From contig BCIK01000009.1 of NCBI GenBank assembly GCA_039545295.1, positions 186,001 to 250,000 on the forward strand: a stretch of 64,000 bases of DNA, given 5' to 3'. The stretch is from Udeniomyces pyricola. Lineage: Eukaryota > Basidiomycota > Tremellomycetes > Cystofilobasidiales > Mrakiaceae. A program made the translations under genes and the position numbers. Positions 31,588 to 44,191 of the stretch are shown here, one piece after another; positions within the stretch are counted from its first letter, which is position 1; each line of letters opens with the position of its first letter. The notes beneath the pieces are model-generated. The model did not search any database. It saw only the letters and a program-made list of their open reading frames with translations, and was not told where the DNA came from.

Positions 31588-34500
31588 TCATCCGCTACGT
31601 TCTTGTTGGGATAAGGACACCATTGTCGATCGCGACGCTCTCTACGGTTGGCACCCAGGAAATTTTTAGCAAGCAAAGTTGTCAATACAGGGTTGACATT
31701 GAGAAGGGAACAGCGGATCGGTCAGAAGTGGAGAGACGTACTCGTGGCATTGTTGGTCTTATAGATGCCGACCAAGCGATGCGAGAGCTCGAACATGTCC
31801 GATCTGAATGGGCGTTTTTGTTTTGGCCAAGATAAACCCAGGATGCACATCAGCACGCATATTGGGCTTGGATCTCTGCATTTTGTATGGAATTGGACAG
31901 AAGCAACTTACCGAAGCGAGATGATGATGAATTGAGCCGATTTAGTCTGTCAAGAAGATGAAGGTGTCGTCGAGCATCAGTCGCGTAGTTAGATCATCAC
32001 GAAGAAACGAGGTTCAAGGCGAAGCGTTTTGTACTCACCCTTTCACGGATATAGTTGGCAATGATGGAGACATTTCGGAAGTCAAGCGCTTTAGGCGGCA
32101 GAGCAAGCAGGGGCGTGTGGGTGGAGTGAGTCAATTGAAGTTGAGACACAAAGCAAGAATCGGACGAGAGGAAAAGAGAGAGGGTCGTGCTCACCTGCAT
32201 CAATCTCGTCCATAAAGTAAAGAGGCGTCGGCTTGAACACGTGAAGAGCAAACACCAGTGCTAACGAACTCAACGTCTGTCCGTCCAACAATCAAACAAG
32301 AGCAAGTATCCAATTTCAATATCGCGTCAGTCACATTCTGTGATATCCGATATCCACGAGATAAATGCACGAAGGAGGGCTGGAGGCAACGACAAAATGT
32401 TACGCACCTTTTCACCTCCTGAGAGGTTGGAGATGTTCTTCCAACTCTTCTTGGGCGGCATGACACTGAAGATGATGCCCTCCGAGAAGGGATCCAAGCT
32501 ATCGACGAGTTCGAGTTCGGCGAGACCACCAAGGGTGATGAGCTACCGAAGGGAGGAGAAAGAAACAACGAATTCGACCGACTGTTAGCGAGAACGAGGA
32601 ACACCAAGGAGTAAAATTCGTAAATTCGAGTGAGTTAGCTGGTGAGAGCCTCACCTGGTACATCTCCTTAAGCTTGGATGAGATGGAGTTGAAGCCGGCC
32701 ATGAACTCGTAATGTCGAGTTTGTCGAAGGTCGTCGTATCGCTTCTTGCCAGCATCTCGGTTGGCAGTGACGGTGTCGAGATCAGCTTGACGTTCGTCAA
32801 ACTCGGCTTGACGCTTTTGGTACTCGGTCAAGACGGCCATGTTCGGTTTGGATTTCGACAGTCGTTCTGGTGTGGTGAGTAATCATGTGCACCATTTCGT
32901 CAGTCCAACCACTTATCACTGACAGAGACTCTGGCGTGAAAGCCCATGCGCCTCGATTTGGTATAAACGTACCTTCGACGTTGGCTACATCGGCAGCAAG
33001 AACATCCTTCTTGAGTTCTCGGAGCACGTCATCGCTGAAGATTTCAAGTTCAAGCGGAGAGCTCCTACGCTTGGGCGAGGACGACGGTGCACGGGCTGCC
33101 GAAGCCACGACATCGCCTTCGTCGTCGAGCTGAGGCTTGGCTTCGTCCTGGTCCATTGCGTCTTCAACCTCAGCACGCGCCGGTAAGGCTTCCTCCTCGT
33201 CCTCTCTGGCAGAAACAAAGACGTCAAAAACGCGACGAATACAGGTTGATATCAGCATGCGAGACACGCTGGGAACGGGCAATCATAGATATGATGGCGG
33301 ACGACGCACTCGATGTATTGAAGCTCGAGCTCTGAGTGCTTGTCCGACCAGTACCGGTGCTTTTGCTCGTGATCTTTCTGCAGCTTGACACTTTCTTCGA
33401 GTTTTTGCTGGAGCTCGAGCTAAAAAAAACAAAAACAAAAAGGCCACCAAATATCATTCAGTCGAAAGCAGTCGGAAGGAAAGTAGTCAGTGCAAAAATC
33501 CTCTCCACAATTGATAGGACGACAGTTCATATTGGGTCCAGAATGGGAATCAAGAAAAACGCACCTCGCGAGCCCTAAAAGTACTGATTGCCTGCTGTTT
33601 ATCGTCCAGCTCCGCCTTGAGAGTCGCAAGGTCTTCCTCAAGCGTCTCCCGTCCGTCCTGCGCCTGCTCAAGCGTCGATCTCACTTCCTCAAGATCCCCC
33701 GTGCAAACCGCCAGCTCATTCTCGAGCTCCGCCAGCGAACTATCGATGTCATCCAGCTTGATCGAGTTGGCGACGATTGCCTTCTCCGCCCGCTCGGCGT
33801 CCTTTTGCGCCTTAGATTGGTCGACCTCGGCCCGAGTGATCTTCTCGTTGGACAGATCGATCTGCTGCTTCGTGTTGTCGACTTTGGATTTTTGACTGCG
33901 CAGCTTGACCCCACCGACCTCGAGAATCTGGTTTTGGAGGTCTTTGATGGCCTCTTCGATGACGCTCGATTTGGATCGGAGCTTTTCGACCTCTTTCGAG
34001 TGGAGAGCAATTTCCTTGTCGAGCACAGCGATTCGCCTCTCGTCTTCGACGTCGGGTTTGGCTTGCGATCTGCAACACAACGATTAATGGGAGTAAACAA
34101 GGGAACGGAGAGGGGGCAGAACCACAGCGGTCAGACCTAACATTGTTCACCGAGCATTCACTCTCGAAAGGTCGAGCCATAGGCTTGATCATTGGAGTCA
34201 TAACTCACCCGAGATCCCGCACGCGCTTCTCCGCCTCGGCAACTCGCTTGCTGCCGTTGCGAACATCGAGCTCGATCTTGGACATGGAGATCTCAATCTG
34301 CGGAATCCGCTTTGAGAGCTCGAGGATTTCTGCTTCGATCTGCTTTCGCGATTCGGTAAACGTCGAGAGTTCGACGCGGGCCGCTTCCGATTCCCTTTCG
34401 TACCGCGCGACGACTTGAGGTTCGACGTTATCCGGTGCAAACTTGGAGCTCATCCCGCCCCTTTGAACGCGCGTGCCACCTCCGGACATGGCTCCCGAGG

Positions 34501-37500
34501 TATCGATCAGATCCCCACCGAGCGTCACAACTCGCCATCGCTTCTTGCCATACGCGATGCGGTTTGCCTGCTCCAACGACACGGCTACGACTGTATTTCC
34601 CGTCGCCTTGAAGAACGCCGGGGCAAATTTGGGATCCTTTGGCGTGATGAGGTCAAACAACCGTGGGACGTTCTCGGGCGTCTCGATCCGACCGAGGTCG
34701 CGAGCGGGCAATTTATCGAGCCCCATGATGTTGGCTCGGCCGAGCTTGCGTTTACGAAGGACATCGATGACGGCTTCTCCTTGCTTGATCGTGTCGCAGA
34801 TGAGTGAGTTAAGTGAACCTCCACACGCTGTGGTGACGGCGACATCATACTTGTCATCGATTTTGCCGAGGTTGCCCAGTCGACCCTGTAAAGGTTGGCC
34901 AGGAGAGAGAGGAAGAAGCGTGCAGTGTGAGATGAGAAAATGATCGTAGCTCGCATGTGATTGTCTGATCAGTTTGGTTTTGTGGACTCGCCGAGAAACC
35001 TTGCAGCCGACCGTCGTCTTTCATCTTGGTCAGCGTGCTCAGAAGTTCATCCTCGCCAGTGCTGGCAGCAAGCGAGGCCTTGGCTTCATCCGCTTTTTGT
35101 TTGGTCGAGGACACTTTGGCTCGGAGCTCTTCTCCTTTTGCTCCAAGGGCCTGACGAGAGAAAGAAAAAGGAGGATAACAAGAGGAGAAGGAAAAGAAGT
35201 CGTCAATCATCGCAGCAACGCGGTAACGACTTCCGAGATGAAGCTTCTACTCATGCTCGAATGGAACCAGTAAAAAAAGTTATATAGAAGATTATTGCTT
35301 ACCGCCAATCGCTTCTCAGCAGCTGAGAGCTGCTTTTCGAGCGTAGCTTTTTCTTCCACCAGAGCGTTCATGGCTTCGATCTGATCCGCACGAGAGGCAC
35401 GTACATGACACCGAGCAAGCAGATTAGTATCCTTGGGAGAAGATCTCACATAGACACCACCATCATCGGCCAGAGAACAAGCAAACAGAAAAAAGAGTGG
35501 GAACGTCTCTTTATTTTGTCCTATTTTGTGGAAAACATACCTTGATTTCACCGGCGTCCTTAAGCTTCTCCAATGCCTCTTCCGCCTCCGTGATGGCATC
35601 ACGCATACCAGTCGCCTTCTTCTCGAGGAGCTGCCGCTCACTCATCGCTACGTCGACGGCCGCTTGCTTGTCCGAGATCTTGGCCGTCCATGGTTGGAGC
35701 TCTTGCTGATGCACCTCGATTTGATCCGAGAATGCCGCGGTTTTGTCTAGTAAGGGAAACGCCGAGTAAAGATGAAGCGACCGTGAGCCAAACAAGAAGA
35801 CCGACGCGCTGATTTCCAACTGAAGCGCGAGCGGACGAGAAAGAGCAAAAAAAAAAAAAAAAAAAAAGCACAGGGGGGAAGAGAGCGGGAAAAGGGAATT
35901 TTGAAGAGCTGAAAGATTCAAGCCAGTGGGTTGGTTTCCTTACCTTTGAGACCATCTCGGATTTCCTCAAACTCCTTCTCTTCCGATTCGAGTTTGCTCT
36001 CGAGTTGGACGAGATCCTTGCGGGTCTTGACGATGGTTTCCTCGTGGTTATCGACCCAGGAAGACGCGGCCGAGCGGGCATGCTTGTCCTGCATCGAATA
36101 AAGTGAGGACGAATACGAATCGAACCGAGGGAGAGGAAAGGAACCATATATGAACAAGAGACAAAAGATAAGAAAGTGAAGTATGGAGATTTTTGATTGG
36201 TGAAGAAAGTCAATAGGAGGCAGGATAAGGTGGTAGTTCGACATCCCTCGTTCGCAGACGCGACAACATACCTCAGTGATGCTCTTCTTGAGCTTCTTCT
36301 GCTGCGAGAGTGCATGCTTCTTCTTTTCTTGAAGCTGGACCTCCTTCTTCTCCTGGACGGCGAGCTCCTTCATGACTTTTTCAGTGTTTCTTTTGACATC
36401 CTGGAAGTGGGGAAAGGAGAGAGAGCATGGCGAAGGGTGTACGCATGGGTGGTATCAAGAAAGAAGGAGATCATTAGTTATGATGTTCACGGATAAGGAG
36501 AAGGGAAGTGTTGCAAAGGTTAGGCTATCAAGTTTCCATTTCGGTGATTCCAGTTCGATATTTCATGACCAGAAGAAGATTCCTTCAACAAAAATAGCAA
36601 GAGAAAGACAAGATGAAGACAAGGGAATCCGTGATACGGACGAGGTAGATTTCGTTCTGTTCGTTGTACGCCGTTTCCAGCGCGTCAATCTCGGCCAAAT
36701 TGCCTTTGTTGGCCTCGGTTTCTGCGGTGAGTTCTTCCTTGAGTCGAGTCTATGATAGGTGCAGGGCGAAACATAAGGGACGGAAGATATAAAGAAATGG
36801 TTGGTAACATCACACAAGGGACGATGATGTCGTCGCTGTCAGTTATAAAACCAAATCATCGCAAACACCTTCTGAGAGCTCCCAAGGATGTCGAAGAGAG
36901 GAGAAGAAGGAAAACAAAATGGAAAGGAAGAGATAGATCGTACCATAGCCGTTTGAGTGATATCGATGTTGGATCGAAGTTGGTAAATGTACCATTGGAA
37001 GAGCAACGATTGCCTCCTCGAGAGTTCGTTTTGATCGCGCAGAAAATCCTCAGCCTCCCTCTTCTTGGACTGGTGCCGTTCAGCAGAAAGGTCGAGAATA
37101 GAGAAGGAGAAAATAGGTGCAAAAATGCGATGACATGAGACAGGAAAAACGCCATTTTGAGTCAATCGATTCCTAAAGTAGCTCAGGTGAAGAATGGGAG
37201 ACACATCCGGCAGTTGTATCGCCAAGGACGCTTGCACTTCCAGACAGAACCAGAAGGATGACGGAACTAAAGAAACATCATGAACAACAAACCTTGAGCC
37301 CATTAAGTTCCCTCACAACGATTCCCAACCTCCCCTTCTTTTCGCCCATGACTTCGTTGAGTCCATCGACCTCAACGAGAGCTTCCTCGATCGGAGTCTT
37401 GTACTTGGACGTGCCGATGATATCTTCGAGGTACTCGAGCAGGCCTTCTTCGTGCTCTGTCGCCGCTTTCGGCTTCATCTGAGCAATGGACTCGACTTCA

Positions 37501-39120
37501 CCCTAAGAGTCGTCCAAAAGATAAAGAAGGAGCAGACATCACGAATGAAGAAGACGACCAGGGATAGAGAAGAGCTAAGTCAGTCTCAGCTGTTGCTACA
37601 CAGAGATGGACCTATCCGATATTCTCAAATCGCGCAAGGAAAGGACGAACCTGGAGAATGAGGAATCGTTTATGGGTAAGATCGATTCCGCGGTCCTTGA
37701 GAAGAGTGGTGACTTCGGTGTAAGTCGAGTTGCGTTCATTGATGGTGTATTTTGATTTGTTATCTTTGTAGGCCGTTCGGGCGACGACGAGGGATGAATT
37801 GGGAACAGTTCGGAACGCATCAGGGCCAGGCTGCGAGCAAGTGTTGATGGTTAGAGAACGACGATGAAAGGTCAGTTTCGGTCAACGATAGACTGGCATG
37901 GCTTCGAAAGCAGGCACACCGAAATGTGAACGTGACGGGTCAACATAGAGAGGAAAAGAACAGCTTACGAGGTCGATGATCTCTTTGAACCAAACTTCGA
38001 CCTTGCAGTAACCGAGGTTGGAAAACGCTTCCGAGTTGTGGATGAGTTCACCGAGCTTGCCTTGGCGCATCTTGCTCGCTCGGTAGCCAAAGACGAAAAG
38101 GAGAGCGTCGATCGTGTTAGATTTCCCGCTTCCGTTGGGGCCGACGATGGCTGAGAAAGACTGCAAGACAAGGAATGGAACAGGTACCGAGCAGAGTGAA
38201 ATGGCTCAGAATGGAGTTGATTTTCGCATGGCACAAACTACGGGATCGACTGGTCAAAGTCCGAGGGAGTATCTCCCAAATGACGACGAAGCGACCGCAG
38301 AAGAACGGACCTTATGGAACGGTCCAATCTCTTGCCGACCAGCGTAGCTCTTGAAGTTTTCGAGCACCATCTTATGGATGATGAGACGTTTCTGTGGTCC
38401 CTCGGATTTTGGAGCTGGACGTGGCGAGGCGGTCGGAGCTGAGTTTGGAATGAACGGTGGCTGCTGAGTCGACGATTGTCGAGAGTGAGAGGGACCTGGT
38501 TCGGGCCGAGGAGTGATGGATCCAAGGTGCTGGCGCCTATCGGCAGAGGAAGCTGGTACTGGTGTACTATCCCTGTCGAAGACCGATGTAGGTGATCCCG
38601 AGGACTCGCGTGGGATCTGAGCGAGATGTTCTTGACTCGCTGCTACCGACCCAGCGTGGTGTCCATCCTCCGGATCTTCTTTCACCTCCTCTTCCTCGTC
38701 ATCCTCGTCGAGCAGCGACTCGGCTTCATCCTCGCTTGTGACACCCTCGTCGGGTGAGTCCTCCACAATTGGCTCTCGCGCATTCTTTTCAGAAATCGAT
38801 TTGGGTCGAGCGGCAACGACGGGTTCTTGGCTGGCAGACCGACTGCTGAGCCGACCGCTTCGCCGTCTTGGAGGGTCCTCTGGCTCGACGACGTCAGCTC
38901 GAACAGAGGGGGACTTGGGTTTGGTCTTGGTTGCAGACCTAGTGGAGGAAGGCTTCTTGGGAGGCGGAGAGGGCATAGCAAGTTCGTCTTCGTCTTCGTC
39001 GTCTTCTTCGTCTGAGACGACGACGCGTCGTTTGGTGGGGGGAGGTTTACGCGACTTGATGGGCTGGTCATCTTGGTCGTCGTCATCACTGACGACCTGG
39101 GCTTTCTTGCGGGGAGCCAT
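31588..39120 (-). CDS. SMC4: Condensin subunit SMC4 (many exons)
   Basis: ATPase core subunit of condensin, pairing with SMC2 to compact mitotic chromosomes. The first exon starts MAPRKKAQVVSDDDDQDDQP and encodes about 240 disordered residues rich in Asp/Glu, Ser-Pro and RRRSGR before the head domain (RLIIHKMVLENFKSYAGRQE). The Walker A motif is SAIVGPNGSGKSNTIDALLF. Long coiled coils flank a hinge (GNLGKIDDKYDVAVTTACGG, DTIKQGEAVIDVLRKRKLGR, and TLGGDLIDTSGAMSGGGTR). The C-terminal head has the ABC signature NLSGGEKTLSSLALVFALHV and Walker B PLYFMDEIDAALDFRNVSII, then the D-loop/H-loop region FIIISLRSDMFELSHRLVGI, ending near ASRSTMVSLSQQERSG. An acidic and basic insert (EDEEEALPARAEVEDAMDQD, SSSPKRRSSPLELEI) lies in the distal coil. 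SMC4 rather than SMC2 is chosen for the long N-terminal extension and the MFELSHRLVGIYKT tail. Confidence 0.95.
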
Positions 39121-39549
39121 ACGGAAACGTCTGTGGCTGGGAGTGTAAGGAGGAGATGCGCGGTTATATGAAAAGCGAATGAGATGAGGGTGGATTGGCG
39201 GATAAGGGTTTCTGAGGGAGAGAAGGTCGAAGGACGGATGGGTGCGTGTTGGGTTGTTTGTTTCGCACGTCGCGTCGCTTGTGTATGGAATTTAGCCCGT
39301 GGAGTAGTTGTTGCACGTTGCAGTGCTGATCATCGATCATCATGACATAAAAGGCTGTGTCGAGGATGCAGGCTGTGTCACCCCCTACAGCTAAAGAACT
39401 CGATCAACCCATCTTAGCAGACGCACTATCGAGCCGGTCGTCTGCTCCTACTTGCCCTGCCCTGATCACGTCTGACCCTCATCATCATCATCATCACCAC
39501 CTGCTTCATCTCGCCTTCTCGCAGCAGATCCCATCCATATTTCCTCATC
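39121..39549. promoter_or_regulatory. Divergent promoter region SMC4 / ankyrin protein
   Basis: A 429-bp interval from which both genes are read outward. A CATCAT run (about 39480-39496) sits in the leader of the ankyrin gene. No defined factor site was recognised. Confidence 0.5.
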
Positions 39550-40655
39550 ATGTCCGACCAAGGCGCCAGCCCGAGTGAGCCACCCACAGGATGCCACGAC
39601 AACGTTCATGCTATTTCTAATCTCTCGCTATGCTCAACATCCTCCCTCTCTCTCCCCCCCTACTTCCAGATGAACGCCTCCTCCAAGCAGCCAAGACAGA
39701 CTCCGAAGACATGTTCCGTATGCAACCATCGCCTCTTCCTTTGACTCACATCTTTACATCATCTACCAGCCTACTTACTCCTTGACACTCGACACTCGAC
39801 ATGAAATCCTTGGACCTCACCCATCACCAGTCGAGATTGTCAATGGAGATGAGCCGTTTGACATCAACTTTCAGGACGGACTCGGCTTCTCGGCCCTTCA
39901 CTATGCTGTCCAGCGAGGCTCGACCGACTGGTGTGTCCTTCTGCGCATCTGTCTCCCCCACACCTATGGATTTCCCTTTTGTCTAGCAAGGTACTTTGCT
40001 GCATCATCATCGCATCACTGACGGACTTGGTTCCTCGTCTCTTGATGTGGCGAGCAGCCTCGATCATATCCTCGAGACGGACGGCTGCGATGTCGATCTT
40101 CAGACCCGACTAGACAAGTCGACGCCGCTTCATCTCGCCGTTCAAGTCCAAGATCCCGACCTTCGGGCATATCTCGGTTAGCCAATGGTCCTTCTCTTCA
40201 AGATGACTGAATGATGTTTTGAAAAGACCACAATCAAAGCTAATCAACTAACTGTACCTCTTGCTTCTGACCGCCTGCGGTAACAGTTCGCTCTCTCATC
40301 GAAGCTGGTTCCTCTCCACTGATACCCAACAAGTACCGCGATACCCCTGCCGATCTCCTCTCGACATCGAAACCAGCCGACGTTGAAATCATAGAAATGC
40401 TCAAGGAAGAGCGAGGGAGAGAGGAGCTCTTTGACCAAGGCGATTTGGTCGATGAGAGCGACTTGGCCAGTCAGTTCGACCTGTACCTCAACCCATCTCA
40501 TTTCCTATTTCTCCCCTTTGCCTATCTCTTTCGCTTGGGGTTCAAGCAATGGTTCACAAAGTCGGTCTGGGAGGATTGGATTCTGACCGCGATTGTCCTC
40601 CTGTTTTTTTTTTCCTTTGTTTATTGCAGATGATTCTGGAAGCGAAAGCGATTGA
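39550..40655 (+). CDS. Small ankyrin-repeat protein (Yar1-like layout)
   Basis: Six exons, 39550-39574, 39670-39717, 39831-39930, 40058-40176, 40287-40469 and 40630-40655, join in phase to 166 residues. After a short helical start (ERLLQAAKTDSEDMF), ankyrin repeats follow: NFQDGLGFSALHYAVQRGST, TRLDKSTPLHLAVQVQDPDL and RSLIEAGSSPLIPNKYRDTP. The C-terminus is acidic (EERGREELFDQGDLVDESDL, ending NDSGSESD). The size, central ankyrin block and acidic tail resemble yeast Yar1, the chaperone of ribosomal protein uS3, but the sequence match is too general to assign that function. Probably cytosolic or nuclear; no membrane segment. Confidence 0.85.
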
Positions 40656-41319
40656 GCCCGAGGGGCGATTGTCACGACAAACAGGCACAGAACTCGCTTA
40701 CGTCATCCTTTTCTCGTGATTTGGTTTTCTATACTTCTGTACGACCAACCCCTCCACCCCTCTCAACCCCTCCCTTTCCTTTCCTCCTCTCTCCACGTTC
40801 TCTCTTTCGAGAAAGAAAAAAAACTCTCTACCTCCAACCCATCGATCTCGCGGCCTCCGCCAGGATAATTTTTATACCCCTCTCCACCTTTCACCTTTTT
40901 GCCGATGCTCTTTCCCCCTCCACCTGTTTTGTTTTTCTTCTCCATCGTCCTCGTGAAAAGTCGGCTTTGGATCTTGCTATATAGATGCAAGTCCGCTGGT
41001 CAGCGTTGCGGGCTACTGGGTTCACGCAGAAAAGTCATTGTGGGTCGAACTAATTGATGTAATGGTAAGGGGGGGGGGGCGGTAGATAGTGAAGTATGCA
41101 TGTATACCTAGTCTCCTAATCAGTCGCGGGGTTGAGGGAGAGATCTTAGTGAAGATGGTTGTTTAACTCATTCTTGGACGTGAACGAACAGACGTGGTTT
41201 TCTCTCTCCTAATCACTCCCACGGTTTCTTTCCTTTCTACCTCGATACCAACGACGCGGATTCGCATGAAACACTTATCTGTTCCATCAACCATCATCAA
41301 CATCAACATGTTTTTTTTT
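40656..41319. other. Intergenic between ankyrin gene and NIF3 (convergent)
   Basis: Two 3' flanks meet here. T-rich and C/T-rich, with a G-run at 41071-41080. No gene supported. Confidence 0.45.
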
Positions 41320-43220
41320 CTACACGATGACCCACGGTTCGGCGTCTTCCTGACTAACGATGACTTCCCATCCTCCGCCGTCTTCGTGCTGGAGCTCGTG
41401 TTCGAGCTTGGCTTTGAGGACGTGGGAGAGGTAGGGCCGTTCGGTCCCGGTGTGACCGGTGAGGATGAGATGCTTGCCAGCGGCGACGAGGGCGAGAATC
41501 TCATGCTTTTTTTTTTTTTTTTTGGAGGAAAGTAAAAGACAAGAGGTGGGAGGAGAGAAGAGGAGTAGAAGGGAGGGGGGGGGGGGTCAGTATGGAGCGA
41601 AGATGACAAGAGCAAAGGAGTGGAGGTAGATAGGGAAGAAAGAACCAAGGGGGAGAGACGTACGTGTGACATTCTGCAAATGATGATCCAAGAACACAGG
41701 TCAAGAGGTTTTATACATGGAGAAAAGAGGGACAATCAAACATGACAATAATGTTCTTAATCAGTGTTTCTTTTCTACCTCACCTCTTGATCAAAGATAA
41801 AAAGGGAGAGGGGGGTTGGGAGGAGAAGGTAGGCAGACTGACTCCCCGGTGAGGTAAAGATCGGCTTGAGTACCGTTGAGGACGGAACTTCCACTTCCAC
41901 AGCACATCGCAATCGACTTGATCTTGTCAGTTCCACCATCTCCTTTGGCCAGTTGGACTGAGATAAGACGTAAGTCGGGATCGTCACAAAATCGAGTAGC
42001 GTTTGAACGTAGAGAGGAAACGGGGGAGGTGGGGGTGGCAAATAGGGGAAGAAAGGGGATGCACACTCCGTTAGCGCTCTTCATGACAAAGCTCCGAGTC
42101 CCTTGAACTATGTCCTGTAGTAATTTCAAGTTGTTGTCGAAGGGCGTCCAAGAGGAAGATGGAATAGAAAATCATGGATACCGTATTTGAGGCCGAGTTT
42201 CTCCTTGACCCTCTTGACGGCGTCATCGAGGTCGATGCCTTGCTCAGTGAGATGAATGATACGACCTGTTCCGGAGCCTTCGAACCCCTGAGGAGCATCC
42301 TTGATGGGGTCGCATGGTTTGCACACGTTGTAGGGCTGATTGTCGGCGCAGTAGGAAGAGTGTTGATACATGGGTGAAAGTGAGAAGAAGGCGAGATCGG
42401 AGCAAGAACGGTCCGTAAGCGGTGTGGGTGTGTGTTTGGCAAACCGGCCGATCGTTGATCAAACGGAGATGGCGATGCGCGGTCAAATCAAATGATTTCA
42501 AGTAGGAAAAGCATAGCAGCTGAGGCTCACTTCGAAAGCAGAGGCGAGGAAATCGTTCATGCCGTCTGGAATGGCATCGAGCGAAGTATGGGGAGCAAAG
42601 ACGGAGACACCCGATGCGGCAAGGTGCAAAAGTGAGGATTGCAATGGATTCGAGAGTGTGAGTGATCTTCAACCGACAAATCAAGAGGTAAAGTCACAAC
42701 AGAATCAAGGGAGGATATGGGGTTAGTCAACCAAAGTATTGAAGGGAGTATCATAATGCCTCTCTTAGAACTATGATCCAGCTCCGAGCGCGACCCTTTG
42801 GCGTTGTCTTGCTATCAGAAGGCTTACTTGAGTCCTGAGAAGATGGGCGGGTGATATGAGACAATCAAGCCGAGGTTAGGGATCTTCATGGCTTCGCGGA
42901 AGACTTTGGGTGAGAGGTCGATTGTGAGAAGGATCGCGCGAGCTTTGCCAGCGTCCTTTGGGAATGGCGCTTCGATCCTGTTTTTTTTTTTCGACCCAGG
43001 GACCAGAAATATAGAATGGGTTATTAGGATCTCTCGGGTGTTCAAGGTAGTAGAGGGATAGCGAAGGCTTTGGCTCTGCTCTTGCGGCTTACATGGTCCC
43101 GACGTTGTCCCACGAACCGGCGAGCTTGAGCGGCGCGATGCGCGAGTTCCAGACTCGAGCGAGAGTTTGAATGGGGGTAGGGGGCATAGCAGAAGGTGTA
43201 TCTTTAGTAGAGTTCGACAT
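41320..43220 (-). CDS. NIF3: NIF3-like / GTP cyclohydrolase I type 2 homologue
   Basis: NIF3 is a conserved dinuclear-metal protein of uncertain role in eukaryotes; bacterial relatives were annotated as type 2 GTP cyclohydrolase. The start at 43220 reads MSNSTKDTPSAMPPTPIQTL; Met at 43181 is an alternative. Exons encode APLKLAGSWDNVGTMIEAPF (the family WDN.G), AILLTIDLSPKVFREAMKIP, LGLIVSYHPPIFSGLKSI with the metal-ligand His of YHPP, FAPHTSLDAIPDGMNDFLAS, IKSIAMCCGSGSSVLNGTQA, and DLYLTGEMSHHEILALVAAG with the second metal site (Glu, His-His), then LTGHTGTERPYLSHVLKAKL, ending DAEPWVIV. The MSH of the metal site comes from a 10-nt exon (41664-41673). Two acceptors follow A-runs. Stop TAG at 41320-41322. 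Confidence 0.92.
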
Positions 43221-44191
43221 GCAAGGGATAGGACAACTAGCTGATTGGCTGTCGGCGGCGGCAAGGTGGTTTAGGGGGAGGAAGAGGATGAGATCGATTC
43301 TTGATTCGACTCGCGATTTTGGTGAGATTCGAAGGTGCTTCAACACGACGCGCGCAACGGCCAGGCGGACGGCGCAGGCGATGCTATGACGTGTTGTCAA
43401 GTCGAGTCTGCTGCATGCTGCCACATGCCGAGATTATCATAGACGGCCATGGCTGGTTTGTCATGACTTTTGCATCGACATCTGCAGAAAGTCCCAAGCG
43501 TGTTTGAGGTTCAATACTTGGCCATCACCAGATCGATGGGAAGTCCCACATCGACGAAAGAAAAGCATCAGTGGTTTGATTACATAGCTGCAACGCGACG
43601 CAAAATCGTTCGGGTGCGCGGTCGAGACATACACGTGGTCGGAGTCTCGAGAGCCGATGAAGCCGGTCGGTCACCCGCGATTATCCGCGATGCGCTGACG
43701 GTTGACACCCTCCAGCACATACCGTGTGCATTAGGACTTTCGTTTCTCATGCTCGTGAGGTAGACAGCCGAGGGGGGATGACAGTGCCTTGGGAATCCCA
43801 TGGTCTGTTGACTTATGATGGCTCCCAATGGGCGCTCTCAGACGAGTCGAGTTGGTGTGAGACAAAATGGGCGGGCCATGATTCGTGGGTTCTCATGATC
43901 ACAGACCCCTGTAACTATGCAGAGCCGGCAGGTCTGCTTTCCCGCCGTCCAAGTCATGTTCGCTATCTCTGTTCGGGTGTTCCTTATCTCCACACCCATC
44001 TCTCGCACCCTACCATCTTCCCATCTTTCCCTTTTCCTGTTCATCACATCCCAGATCCTCACCATCCAATCACTGCCCACGTATAAACCCTCGGCCGATT
44101 TTCGTACTCCTTGGACCATCGATTGAATTTCTCATCAGTTTTTCGCTGAATTTACTACTCTGCAACTTCTCAACAGTAGCCAGTAAACGCT
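43221..44191. promoter_or_regulatory. Divergent promoter region NIF3 / GLT1
   Basis: A 971-bp interval between the two start codons. CT-rich leader sequence precedes the GLT1 ATG at 44192. TTATCA/TGATAA and GATAAT-like words can be seen, but not as a convincing GATA-factor cluster. No gene recognised. Confidence 0.45.

Noticed and set aside
33490..34140. 216-codon + strand frame, Leu/Arg-rich
   Set aside because: Antisense of the SMC4 coiled coil; heptad-rich coding DNA commonly leaves the opposite strand open.
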